Source of the DNA: Planctomycetia bacterium
GTDB taxonomy: Bacteria > Planctomycetota > Brocadiia > Brocadiales > Brocadiaceae
NCBI GenBank assembly: GCA_015075005.1
Contig: JABTVC010000002.1
Location: 1,284,259-1,348,258 of the forward strand
Length of the DNA: 64,000 nt
Reading direction: 5' to 3'
The number at the start of each line of letters is the position of its first letter. Position 1 is the stretch's first letter. Position numbers and translations under genes: made by a program. Positions 54,630-63,637 of the stretch are shown in pieces. The notes beneath the pieces were generated by a model that worked only from the letters and a program-made list of their open reading frames with translations, ran no database searches and was not told the origin of the DNA.

Positions 54630-57548
54630 CTACTTCAATGCCAGCTTAACCGCTGATAGCAGTGTATCCAAACCGGCCTGTACGTGGGCATCCAGATGAA
54701 CCCGTAATACGCGCCGATTCCGTTCTGCCAATACATGGAAATCTCCGCGTGCCTGCGCCGTCTTCACAACGCCAAAGGTATACTTCTGCCCCGGTACCAC
54801 CAGATCAGTTGCATCATCGCAGGTAATTTGCAAAAAGACACCGCTATTCGGCCCTCCCTTGTAAGCCTGTCCGGTCGAGTGCAGGAATCGTGGACCAAAG
54901 CCAAGACATGTTGCCACGTGCTTACGATCACGGACGACCTGACGTATCGATTGCAATCGCTCTTCATTGGCCTCATTCATCCCGATATATGCCAGGAGCG
55001 CAAAGTAATCACCCGCTTTCATTCGATTCAAATGGGCACTGAGATAATGAACGAGTGACTTATCACGTCCCGCCAACTGAGCCAGCGATGCAACATTTCC
55101 CTCGTTAGTGAATAACTTAATTCCACTATCTTCAAAAATTGGCGTTTCCTGCGGGAACGAGCCGGTCTTCTCATATTCTTCAGTCAGCTTTCGTGTCTCT
55201 GCTTTACTTGTCTCCACATCCGGCTGGTTGAATGGGTTGATCCCTATAATTGAGCCTGCCACAGCCGTCGCCACCTCCCACCGGAAGAATTCCTGGGCAA
55301 TATCGTAAAGGTCGCCGATGGAAATACGTACCACTGGATGCCCAACCTGTTCCAGGGCTTTAACCGCTCTATCCTGTGATGCATCCGGAGCACTTTCCAA
55401 TCTCACATAAATAAACACCCGATCATTGCCATACACATCGGGAGAACCCAATGGCTCACGGTCTACAGGAACAAGTCCTCTCCCTTCCTTGCCGGTTGAT
55501 TCGGCAAGCAGCTGTTCCAGCCATGCACCGAAGTCCTGTATGCCAGGCGAGGTTATAATTGTTACTTTGTCACGCTTATTATGAGCAAGTACTCCAAGAA
55601 TTACACCCAGCACTACCCCAGGATTGTCCTCTGCTGGTAAACACGGTGAACAGGAAATTGCCATATCGCGGGCACGATTCAAGAGTTTCCGCACATCAAT
55701 TCCCATGATTGCAGCCGGCGCCATGCCGAAGGCAGACAGCGCCGAATACCGGCCACCAATACCCGGCACACCAAAGAAAATATGACGAAAGCCGTCGCCC
55801 TCAGCAACCTTTTGCAGTTTCGAACCAGGATCAGTAATGGCTATAAAACAATCACCTGCATTGCCAGCGCCAGCAATCTGCTCCTTTTGACACTTATTTG
55901 TCAGGTACTCGGCTATTAACGTCTTGCCATTACAGACAATTTGTCTGACCTTCTCAAAATAGTACTGTTTAAAAATGTTCGGTTCCAGCGTCGTACCTGA
56001 TTTACTGGATACAACAAACAAGGTATTGGCAAGGTCTACGTTATCTTCCAATGCCTTGATTTGCGCAGGATCCGTTGAATCAAGGACATGAAACTCCGGA
56101 TAACCTTTCACCTTGCCAAATGTCATTTTCAGAACTTCCGGGCATAGGCTTGATCCTCCCATGCCCAAAAGGAGTGCATGAGAAAATCCAGCTCTTTTCA
56201 CCTCATCGGCAATATCCTGCAGTTGCTGACTATTTTCCAGTTCACTCTCAATGACATCGAGCCATCCTAGCCAATCCCCCTCGTCTGTTCGTGTCCACAA
56301 GGAAGCATCGTGCGCCCAGAGCCTTCTTGTTTTTCCATTGATTTTCCAGTCTTCGATGGTAGTTTTGACCTTGATGAAAAGATCATCCGGGAGGGTATAG
56401 GTCTGGAGGTTGACCTTTGCGCTACTTACCTTTTTGCACCTCGTGTCCAATGCATTTAACAATTTATCGAAGGCATCGGCAAAGAGGCGTACCCCCTCCC
56501 GGAGTAAATTGTCGGTGCATTCTTTCATTGAAATGTCTAACTGCTCAAGTGTCTTCATCGTGTCATGAGCGGCTTCAATACTTTCTTCAATGCCCGCACG
56601 GGGACGTCCATGATCCCGGAAGGCTTCAATTGTAGATAATGGCATGGTGTTTACCGTATCTGGCCCGATGAGTTCCTCGACATACGTCACGTCCCGGTAC
56701 TTCGGATTCTTGGTACTTGTGCTAGCCCACAGGACGCGCTGCGTTTGTGCCCCTTTTTTGGCAAGTTTCTGCCAGCGATCACTGCGGAAAATCTCTTTAT
56801 ATCGCTGATAGGTAAGCCTGGCGTTGGCAATGGCTACTTTCCCCATGATTCCTTGCAACAATGCCTGTTCGTTTGCATGTGCAGACGTTTTAACTCTGGC
56901 CTCAATGATGGAGTCTAAAAGTGTATCTATGCGGCTAACAAAGAAGCTGGCCACGCTGGCGATTGTTCTCACGTCGCCGCCGCGGGATGCTAACCTTTCC
57001 AATCCATTGATATAAGCCTGCGTTACGCGCTCATAAATTTCCCGTGAAAAGAGCAGCGTCACATTGACATTGATCCCTTCGCTAATAAGCTGTTCGATAG
57101 CCGGAATACCTTCTGCTGTGGCAGGTACCTTGACCATTACATTCTGCCGGCCAACAGCCTTCCAGAGCCGCCTGGCCTCATCAATTGTACCTTGCTTCTC
57201 ATGGGCCAGGAATGGTGAGACCTCCAGGCAGACATAGCCGTCTCGCCTGTTAGTCTTCTCATAGACGGGCATCAGCACATCAGCAGCGTCCTGAATGTCA
57301 CGTATTGCCAGATACTCGTAGATTGCCATAGCGTCCATATCTTTTTTTTGTTGAAGGGTCTCCAGAATATCCGCATAATCAGCGCTCCCCGTGATTGCCT
57401 TCTCGAAGATTGCCGGATTGGAGGTAACTCCCCCCAAACCGTCTTCTTCCACAAAATGATGCAAATCTCCGGACGTGATGAGACCACGCTGAATGTAGTC
57501 TAACCAGACACTTTGACCATATTTTTTCAACATTAACAGGGGATTCAT
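54630..57548 (-). CDS. Bifunctional transaldolase / glucose-6-phosphate isomerase
   Basis: Residues 1 to about 370 are transaldolase: GGVTSNPAIFEKAI, then NVMVKVPATAEGIPAI with the Schiff-base Lys, and RVLWASTSTKNP. Residues about 400-972 are phosphoglucose isomerase: LGMGGSSLCPEVL, VVSSKSGTTLEPN and a C-terminal GQAYKGGPNSGVF. A GGAGG ribosome site precedes the ATG. The fusion links non-oxidative pentose phosphate steps with fructose-6-phosphate/glucose-6-phosphate exchange, so product can return directly to glucose-6-phosphate dehydrogenase encoded next door. Tal-Pgi fusions are known in several bacteria. The frame is intact over 2.9 kb, in contrast to its neighbours zwf and fbp. Confidence 0.95.
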   Translation of the reverse strand: MNPLLMLKKYGQSVWLDYIQRGLITSGDLHHFVEEDGLGGVTSNPAIFEKAITGSADYADILETLQQKKDMDAMAIYEYLAIRDIQDAADVLMPVYEKTNRRDGYVCLEVSPFLAHEKQGTIDEARRLWKAVGRQNVMVKVPATAEGIPAIEQLISEGINVNVTLLFSREIYERVTQAYINGLERLASRGGDVRTIASVASFFVSRIDTLLDSIIEARVKTSAHANEQALLQGIMGKVAIANARLTYQRYKEIFRSDRWQKLAKKGAQTQRVLWASTSTKNPKYRDVTYVEELIGPDTVNTMPLSTIEAFRDHGRPRAGIEESIEAAHDTMKTLEQLDISMKECTDNLLREGVRLFADAFDKLLNALDTRCKKVSSAKVNLQTYTLPDDLFIKVKTTIEDWKINGKTRRLWAHDASLWTRTDEGDWLGWLDVIESELENSQQLQDIADEVKRAGFSHALLLGMGGSSLCPEVLKMTFGKVKGYPEFHVLDSTDPAQIKALEDNVDLANTLFVVSSKSGTTLEPNIFKQYYFEKVRQIVCNGKTLIAEYLTNKCQKEQIAGAGNAGDCFIAITDPGSKLQKVAEGDGFRHIFFGVPGIGGRYSALSAFGMAPAAIMGIDVRKLLNRARDMAISCSPCLPAEDNPGVVLGVILGVLAHNKRDKVTIITSPGIQDFGAWLEQLLAESTGKEGRGLVPVDREPLGSPDVYGNDRVFIYVRLESAPDASQDRAVKALEQVGHPVVRISIGDLYDIAQEFFRWEVATAVAGSIIGINPFNQPDVETSKAETRKLTEEYEKTGSFPQETPIFEDSGIKLFTNEGNVASLAQLAGRDKSLVHYLSAHLNRMKAGDYFALLAYIGMNEANEERLQSIRQVVRDRKHVATCLGFGPRFLHSTGQAYKGGPNSGVFLQITCDDATDLVVPGQKYTFGVVKTAQARGDFHVLAERNRRVLRVHLDAHVQAGLDTLLSAVKLALK

Positions 57549-57571
57549 TTCTTTTTTTCCTCCGGATTTGA

Positions 57572-58027
57572 TTACTGTTGACTGTAACGGTTCTCCAGGG
57601 CATGTATCTTTTCCAACCTGCGCCGATGGCGCTCTTCCCCGGTAAATGTAGCTCCCACGAACGCCCGAACAAGTTCTCTGACCAACTCAGACCCTACGAC
57701 ACATGCCCCCAGTACCAGTACGTTCATATTGTCATGTTCCACCCCCTGGTGGGCTGAATACGTATCGTGACAGATCCCTGCACGGATGCCAGGCAGCTTT
57801 GTCGCCGCCACCGATGCACCTACGCCGCTGCAACAGATCAGAATGCCCCTGTCTGCCTGACCATCTCGTATAGCTTCCCCTACAGCCTCAGCAGAATCGG
57901 GATAGTCTACATGGTCGGTGTTATGTGTTCCCAGGTCCAAAACCTGCTGGTTTAGATTATTCAAGTATGCGACGAGAAGTTCCTTCAATTCAAAGCCTGC
58001 ATGATCTGACCCAATAGCAATCCTCAT
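57572..58027 (-). CDS. rpiB: Ribose-5-phosphate isomerase B
   Basis: [18 protein letters not shown], the active-site region [20 protein letters not shown] and [20 protein letters not shown] match RpiB. The 151-residue length is normal. It interconverts ribose-5-phosphate and ribulose-5-phosphate. The ATG has a GAGGT ribosome site. It is followed 23 bases later by the transaldolase-PGI gene, so both belong to one pentose phosphate operon. Confidence 0.94.
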   Translation of the reverse strand: MRIAIGSDHAGFELKELLVAYLNNLNQQVLDLGTHNTDHVDYPDSAEAVGEAIRDGQADRGILICCSGVGASVAATKLPGIRAGICHDTYSAHQGVEHDNMNVLVLGACVVGSELVRELVRAFVGATFTGEERHRRRLEKIHALENRYSQQ

Positions 58028-58030
58028 ATT

Positions 58031-58528
58031 TTACCTCGTTTTATTTTCTAACAATTTGCTTAGTTCTTCGTCAAATTCTTCTTCCGACACGTAGCCAACA
58101 TGCTTGTTGGCTATTTTACCATTTTTGCTATAAATAATTGTGGTCGGATAAGCGTTGAGACTATATTGGGAAGCAATATCATTTCCACCGAGATAAACAG
58201 GATAATTGATACCCGTCTTTTTTACAAATGGAGGAACTGTCTCTGATCCATTTTCATCAAGGGCAACACCGATAATTTCCACTCCCTTGTCTTTATATTT
58301 TTTGTAAAGATTAATAAAACCTGGTATTTCTTTCTTGCAGGGTGGACACCACGATGCCCACAGATCAACAACCACCACCTTTCCTTTGTTACCATCAAGC
58401 AAAGAGTTTAATTCCTTAAGATTTATATTTTTTATATCATCTGCGGCATAAGAAACCCTGGAGGTAATAAGGATTGTAATTACAAATAAAAAAATAAAGC
58501 CTGCATATTTGAACAGATGTCTATTCAC
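58031..58528 (-). CDS. Exported TlpA-like thioredoxin
   Basis: A signal peptide (FIFLFVITILITSRVSYA) precedes a thioredoxin fold with DLWASWCPPCKKEIPGF, the CPPC redox site, and NAYPTTIIYSKNGKI holding the cis-Pro. The 165 residues fit the TlpA/ResA group that reduces periplasmic disulfides, for instance in cytochrome c maturation. Its stop lies 3 bases before the rpiB start. A close relic of its active-site region is present at 23495-23620. Confidence 0.9.
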   Translation of the reverse strand: MNRHLFKYAGFIFLFVITILITSRVSYAADDIKNINLKELNSLLDGNKGKVVVVDLWASWCPPCKKEIPGFINLYKKYKDKGVEIIGVALDENGSETVPPFVKKTGINYPVYLGGNDIASQYSLNAYPTTIIYSKNGKIANKHVGYVSEEEFDEELSKLLENKTR

Positions 58529-58621
58529 GACATTACTCCTTTCTTAAAATGAACTTACATTAAACTTTAATCAAGTACAAAACAAAATGAATTTCTGACC
58601 CAAATACACATCGTCCTAACA

Positions 58622-59380
58622 TTATTTCTGCTCATTCAAACCCCAATCATAATCAAGATATTTTATCGTTACTTTTATGTTTCTGACGAATTCAGCATCT
58701 TCCGGGTTTACATATCGTGCAATATACGCCTCTATCTTTTCATTATTTTTAATAAAATCCCCTTCATACCATTTGAAGATGGAAGAAAGATACAGGATGC
58801 TCTTCTCTTTATCCAGATAGTTCCTGGTTTTATTATTGACAAATGAAATTGCCTGCGCCTCCAACTGTTGCTCCAATTTTTCAGCCTTATATGCCTCCGT
58901 TAATAATTTCGGGCAACTCATTGATGCGCAGTTAATAGAAAAGTGTATCCGTGGTTCCCGAAATGCCTCCCTGAGCTTTTCATTTTCAATTTTTTGCAGG
59001 GTAATCTTTCCCTGTTTTGTTTCAAACTCCTTTCGCTTAAAAAAGCTGTGGGGCAGCCATCCCACGTCAAGGACGCTCTTAATGGGATATTCTTCCAATA
59101 CCCCTTTTAAAACAAATGCATTATACGCATTTATCCAGAAGGCCATGCGATGCTTGTCCGTTGGTAGTTTATCTGGATTTGTAGTAGAGAGATATTCGAT
59201 ATATCTCATAAAGTCCTTATCTTTCTTTAGCCCCTTATAATGAACCAAACCATCCTTTGAAACATAGCGGCCCAAAACACTATCAAGTAGAGAGTATGGA
59301 TCGTCATTTCCAGAAGCAGATACGGTAATTGCTGTGCCATAAATCATTGTCAAAACGAGCATAGTTATAACAAACTTCAT
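58622..59380 (-). CDS. DUF547 domain exported protein
   Basis: A signal peptide (VITMLVLTMIYGTAITVSA) is followed by DUF547 features: HRMAFWINAYNAFVLKGVLE, the segment IHFSINCASMSCPKL and an acidic tail YLDYDWGLNEQ. The conserved Cys pair in NCASMSCP and the W-N-A-Y-N motif recall papain-like folds, but the activity is unproven. The ATG overlaps, as ATGA, the stop of a fragmentary upstream frame, so it was once, or still is, translationally coupled. It lies upstream of the TlpA gene. Confidence 0.88.
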   Translation of the reverse strand: MKFVITMLVLTMIYGTAITVSASGNDDPYSLLDSVLGRYVSKDGLVHYKGLKKDKDFMRYIEYLSTTNPDKLPTDKHRMAFWINAYNAFVLKGVLEEYPIKSVLDVGWLPHSFFKRKEFETKQGKITLQKIENEKLREAFREPRIHFSINCASMSCPKLLTEAYKAEKLEQQLEAQAISFVNNKTRNYLDKEKSILYLSSIFKWYEGDFIKNNEKIEAYIARYVNPEDAEFVRNIKVTIKYLDYDWGLNEQK

Positions 59381-59595
59381 CTTCCTTTCCTTTCTGAAAT
59401 TTGACGGGAGCCGCAGTATCCGATACCTGCATGTGCCACCGCCGTATCCGTCAGTACCTCTTTCATTTTCCTGAAATCAACGTTGACATTGCAAACGATG
59501 GCCAATGCTATAGGGACGTCATCAAGCTTATACGCTTGAACACCTGGAAAAAGGTAATGAGCAGGAACAACTGTCGTTGTGCCTAAAGACAGGTA
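59377..59595 (-). pseudogene. C-terminal fragment of an unrecognised gene coupled to DUF547
   Basis: A start-less frame of about 72 codons reads TTTVVPAHYLFPGVQAYKLD, then PIALAIVCNVNVDFRKMKEV and VAHAGIGYCGSRQ. Its TGA overlaps the DUF547 ATG. This coupling and the coherent protein-like sequence suggest the end of a real gene whose 5' part is lost. The family is unknown to me. Confidence 0.45.
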
Positions 59596-59777
59596 TTACT
59601 GTATTTCTATGACAGTAATGACAAATAAAAACCATAATTTATTCCCATAAGGTTAAAAGAATCCACCCGCGAAGCAGGTGGCTTTGGGATAGCCTTAATT
59701 AATAAAATCCGATATTAAAGAAGGGTATTATTGAAATTTCTTTTTTTGTCATAATCAAGGAACAGGATTATCAATCG
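59596..59777. other. Intergenic region with one small hairpin
   Basis: CCACCCGCGAAGCAGGTGG at 59663-59681 forms a REP-like hairpin. There is no T-run of terminator quality and no gene. Confidence 0.5.
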
Positions 59778-61196
59778 TTACCGCAACAACACTGCCTGAA
59801 TCACCTTCTTCATCCAGGGTTTTAATGACTGTTTCGTGGCCTCCAGGGAGGCTGATTTGAAGATTTCCGACTCGGTAGGATACGAGAAGATCATATTCAT
59901 AAAAATGCCGGCGGTCAGTTTTTGCTTTATGGCGATTGTTACCGCCGGGATCATTTCCCCGGCTTTTTCACCGACAAGCGTTGCTCCGATTATACGTCTT
60001 TTTTTGCCCAGGTTCAGCTTTAAAAAACCCACACGGTCATCTTCTGCCTTGGCCCGGTCTATCTCGCGCAAGTCTACTTTCAACGAACTCTTATATATAC
60101 CGGCCTTTCTTGCCATGGGTTCGGTATATCCTACATGGGCTACTTCCGGTTTCGTATAGGTGGTCCAGGGAACTACCGAATAATCTACCTTTGCGCCCAT
60201 CTTGAATATCGCATTGCGAATGATAATTCCTGCCTGGTATCCAGCCATGTGGGTAAATTGATAGGTACCTATTACATCACCACAGGCATAGATATTTTTT
60301 ACGGATGTCCTCAGTTTCCTGTCGGTGATGATATCACCTTTTTCATTTACTTTGACTCCGACCTTATCAAGGCCTAAATTTTTCGATGCCGGTAACCGGC
60401 CGGTAGACACTAAGAGTTGATCCCCGGTAATTACCCGACGATTGCCTTCCTGTTCTATTTCGACAGATATTCCATCTTTATCCCGGGTAATTATACGGTA
60501 TTTAACACCCAAAAGAAGCTCTATACCGTCATTTCTAAGCTGTTCCTCCATCAACGGGCCTACTTCAGGGTCGTCTTTTTTGAATAAACCGGGGCTGCGG
60601 TTCATGATAGTCACCTGAGAGCCCAAATGGCGAAATCCCTGCCCCAGTTCTAAGCCAATGGGGCCACTCCCTAATACCATTAAATGCCTGGGCAGTTCTT
60701 TTAGATGGAAAATGGTTCGATTTGTTTGATAATCCACTTCATCCAAACCGGGAATTGGCGGAACGGCCGGTTCGGAACCCGTAGCAATGACAATATATTT
60801 GCCCGTTATTGTTTCGTCGCCAATTTTTACCGTATGCCTATCCTTAAGCACGCCAGCGCTAAAGATAACCTTTACCCCAAGCCCTTCGTAACGCTCCCTG
60901 GAATCGTGAGGCGCAATCTCCCCGATTACCTTTTCAACCCTGTCCATGACTGTGGCAAGATTTACCTCCTTTAAATCCGCAGCTAAACCGTACTTTTGCG
61001 CTTCCTGAATTGACTTGGCTATGTGGGCGCTCTTTAAAAATGTCTTACTGGGCACACAGCCGGCGTTCAAACAATCACCGCCCATTTTCTCTGCCTCAAT
61101 TAATGCTACTTTCGCCCCCAGGCTGGCAGCCCCGGAAGCGACAACCAGTCCGCCGCTCCCGGCGCCAATGACAATAATATGATAATCGTATCTCAT
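59778..61196 (-). CDS. Mercuric reductase / dihydrolipoamide dehydrogenase-like flavoprotein
   Basis: The ATG at 61196 (MRYDYHIIVIGAGSGGLV) overlaps the stop of the VTT gene as ATGA and has an AGGGGG ribosome site; the longer frame from 61247 is rejected. The redox site is GGDCLNAGCVPSKTF. NAD binding appears in LMVLGSGPIGLELGQGF, and ACGDVIGTYQFTHMA is also present. The dimer-interface motif is FSYPTESEIF: the His of the lipoamide-dehydrogenase HPT motif is a Tyr, as in MerA-like enzymes, but the C-terminal Cys pair of MerA is absent. It is probably a disulfide or quinone reductase of unknown substrate. Pairing with a VTT protein is common. Confidence 0.9.
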   Translation of the reverse strand: MRYDYHIIVIGAGSGGLVVASGAASLGAKVALIEAEKMGGDCLNAGCVPSKTFLKSAHIAKSIQEAQKYGLAADLKEVNLATVMDRVEKVIGEIAPHDSRERYEGLGVKVIFSAGVLKDRHTVKIGDETITGKYIVIATGSEPAVPPIPGLDEVDYQTNRTIFHLKELPRHLMVLGSGPIGLELGQGFRHLGSQVTIMNRSPGLFKKDDPEVGPLMEEQLRNDGIELLLGVKYRIITRDKDGISVEIEQEGNRRVITGDQLLVSTGRLPASKNLGLDKVGVKVNEKGDIITDRKLRTSVKNIYACGDVIGTYQFTHMAGYQAGIIIRNAIFKMGAKVDYSVVPWTTYTKPEVAHVGYTEPMARKAGIYKSSLKVDLREIDRAKAEDDRVGFLKLNLGKKRRIIGATLVGEKAGEMIPAVTIAIKQKLTAGIFMNMIFSYPTESEIFKSASLEATKQSLKPWMKKVIQAVLLR

Positions 61197-61870
61197 TTTT
61201 TTGCCCCCTTGAACTTTTTGTAAATACTTGGTATTAAAGCAAAGCACCCCAGGAGGGTAAAGGCGCCTATCAGCCGGGGAGAAGCTATATCCTTTACTGA
61301 ATGTATGACCGCCAGTTGACCGCCTGCCAGAGTATAAACAAAGGTACCTGGATACATGCCGACCAAACTTACCAAAGTAAATACCCGTAATGGCACGCGG
61401 GTTAGTCCCATAACGATATTAATTAAGAAAAAAGGAAAAAGCGGGACCAGTCTTAAAAATAGCAGATAACTCCAGGCATTTTTCGTTATACCATCGTTAA
61501 ATTTTTTCAGATTATGTGCATATTTCTTCTCCAGGGTATTTCTTAAAATGAACCTGGCAACTAAAAAAGCCAAAGAAGCGCCAATAGTTGCGGATACAAT
61601 TACAATGCCCGAACCAAGAAGGGGGCCGAAAATAAATCCCCCGGTTAGTGTCAGAACAGTTGCGCCAGGTAAAGAAATGGCTGCCGAAATGATATAAATC
61701 AACATAAAGGCGCCCGTAAAGACCAATTGATGCTCATGGTAAAAGGTATTAAGCGCTTCTTTGTTTGCCTGCAGCACTTCTAAGGAAAGATACTTATTGA
61801 AACCCAGCTTATAGAAAACAACGAATAAGCCAACAATCGCAATGATAATGAGAAGTTTTGTATATTTCAC
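61193..61870 (-). CDS. TVP38/TMEM64 (VTT-domain) membrane protein
   Basis: Five to six hydrophobic helices are visible. The VTT core reads LPGATVLTLTGGFIFGPLLG, and FLRLVPLFPFFLINIVMGLT is the second family hallmark. The length of 225 residues is usual. VTT/DedA-related proteins act in the inner membrane, where some move lipids or ions. The last codon overlaps the start of the disulfide oxidoreductase gene, so the two are co-translated and probably work together in a redox-linked membrane function. Confidence 0.92.
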   Translation of the reverse strand: MKYTKLLIIIAIVGLFVVFYKLGFNKYLSLEVLQANKEALNTFYHEHQLVFTGAFMLIYIISAAISLPGATVLTLTGGFIFGPLLGSGIVIVSATIGASLAFLVARFILRNTLEKKYAHNLKKFNDGITKNAWSYLLFLRLVPLFPFFLINIVMGLTRVPLRVFTLVSLVGMYPGTFVYTLAGGQLAVIHSVKDIASPRLIGAFTLLGCFALIPSIYKKFKGAKK

Positions 61871-61951
61871 GCCTTAATCCTCTTATTGAAGGGTTTTTGG
61901 GGGGAGCTTTACAATTCCACATAAAAAAATAAAAATTCCTCTACAATTCAA

Positions 61952-63637
61952 TTATCCACCGAGGTGTTTAACAATCTTGTCTGCAACGCGGAAGGCGTTT
62001 GCATAAATGGTCCAGGTATAAGGAACACTCCCTCCCGTTGGCATAAAGCTCCCATCGGTGACGTAAAGATTTTCAACATCATGTGCGCGGCAATCAGGAT
62101 TAAGCACGGATTTTTTCGGATCGGTTCCAAACCGGCAGCCGCCTGCCACCAGGTTTGGCGGCGGGGAACCGCTGATGTTTGAATAAACGTTTCTCACGCC
62201 CATTGTCCTCAAGAGGTATTTTGTCTTTTTCGCCAGATAATTGCCCACCGTAATGTCGTGCGGATGATAACCAACCCTTACCAGCGCTACCGGCGTTCCC
62301 CATCTGTCTTTCACGTGTGTATCCAGGGAAACAAAACAATTATCTGTCGGCAACCAATCGCAAAAGATCTCATATTCAAAACGACGCTTTGTCGTAAAGT
62401 AAGATTTTAATGCCTGTTTTAACGGCGACCCCCAGATCAGATTATTATTGTCGTCCCGTTTTTGCCCTTCCGCCATTGCAATAGGACCCGGATGTTCGAG
62501 CAAAAAATCAATGGTGCCACCCTTTTGCCGCCCTCCCCAGGCAGGAGCATTGATAAAATACCAATCCTGCAAACTGCGATTTACAAACGGACCCTGGATT
62601 TTCAGGGATTCGGTCATTGTCCTGCTCAGCTTTTTATAAATAAGATATCCACCTCCCGTACCGCCCGCAGAGAAAACAAGATTTTTGCCGACCTGCCCTG
62701 TGTTGTTTGCAAGACCTTTTTCGTGGCGCGGGCCTGTGGAACACAGCAGTAAACGCGCGGTTTCTATCGCCTGGCACGCGACGACAAATATCTTCGCATC
62801 GACCCGTTGCGACTTGCCGGCCCTGTCGTAATACTCAGCCGCAACAACCTTGCCCTGAGTATTACTGGTAAGTTTATAGGCCTTGGCATGTGGCCGAATT
62901 TCGCAACGACCGGTTTCAAGGGCAGGGTTCAATAATGCCACACGGGCACTGCCTTTGGCTCCTGTTGAACAACCATAACTACCACACCAGCCAGAATAAC
63001 CGCAGCTCTGCCGGTTCATGGCGCTATTTGATAGAATCGCGCGCGGTGTCGGCAACGGGTGTAACCCCAGCTTGCGGCAAGCAGTATCGAACCACTCCGC
63101 AATGGGATGTTCCAGGGTGGGTGGGAAAGGGAAATCCCTGGTAGACCGCGGTTCCCGATGTGGATGTGGCACAACCCGGCCCGATATACCGACAACCGAT
63201 TCCACCTTCGCATAATACGGTTCAAGGTCTTCGTACGAGATCGGCCAATCTGCAAGATTAGCGCCATCGATCGGGCCGAAGGTTGAAAGCAAACGAAAGT
63301 CCTCAGGTTTCAGCCGGAAAAAAAACCCACTCATGAAATTAGAGGAACCGCCTACACAACTGCCCCTCCAGAAACTCCAGCCTGAAACAGATGTTGGCTC
63401 GCTGGTCCATCCCCCACGGCCATCCGGTTCTTCAATCACATGCTGTTCGTCGTTCAGATTCGGCGTGAAAACATTGCGTCTGCGACTGGCAAGCTCATCC
63501 TTATAAAAATCCTTTTCTGTAAACCAGGGACCTTTTTCAAGAACAACCACCGAATAGCCAGCTTTTGCCAGTGTAAGTGCAACAGGGCCAGCTCCGGCAC
63601 CGCTTCCTACAATACACACGTCAAAATCTGTATTCAT
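61952..63637 (-). CDS. GMC-family FAD oxidoreductase, gluconate-dehydrogenase-type large subunit
   Basis: The FAD site is VCIVGSGAGAGPVALTLAKA. SWSFWRGSCVGGSSNFMSGF and a C-terminal LVAGGCRFGTDPKKSVLNPD, then HDVENLYVTDGSFMPTGGSV, match the 560-residue GMC branch that includes gluconate 2-dehydrogenase large subunits. There is no Tat signal, so it may be exported with its partner. It overlaps by 4 bases with the upstream gene for a subunit 3-like protein. The usual cytochrome c subunit is not seen in the window. The frame is intact. Confidence 0.9.
   Translation of the reverse strand: MNTDFDVCIVGSGAGAGPVALTLAKAGYSVVVLEKGPWFTEKDFYKDELASRRRNVFTPNLNDEQHVIEEPDGRGGWTSEPTSVSGWSFWRGSCVGGSSNFMSGFFFRLKPEDFRLLSTFGPIDGANLADWPISYEDLEPYYAKVESVVGISGRVVPHPHREPRSTRDFPFPPTLEHPIAEWFDTACRKLGLHPLPTPRAILSNSAMNRQSCGYSGWCGSYGCSTGAKGSARVALLNPALETGRCEIRPHAKAYKLTSNTQGKVVAAEYYDRAGKSQRVDAKIFVVACQAIETARLLLCSTGPRHEKGLANNTGQVGKNLVFSAGGTGGGYLIYKKLSRTMTESLKIQGPFVNRSLQDWYFINAPAWGGRQKGGTIDFLLEHPGPIAMAEGQKRDDNNNLIWGSPLKQALKSYFTTKRRFEYEIFCDWLPTDNCFVSLDTHVKDRWGTPVALVRVGYHPHDITVGNYLAKKTKYLLRTMGVRNVYSNISGSPPPNLVAGGCRFGTDPKKSVLNPDCRAHDVENLYVTDGSFMPTGGSVPYTWTIYANAFRVADKIVKHLGG

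Noticed and set aside
55108..57015. Plus-strand frames of 60-100 codons
   Set aside because: They are antisense to the intact transaldolase-PGI fusion.
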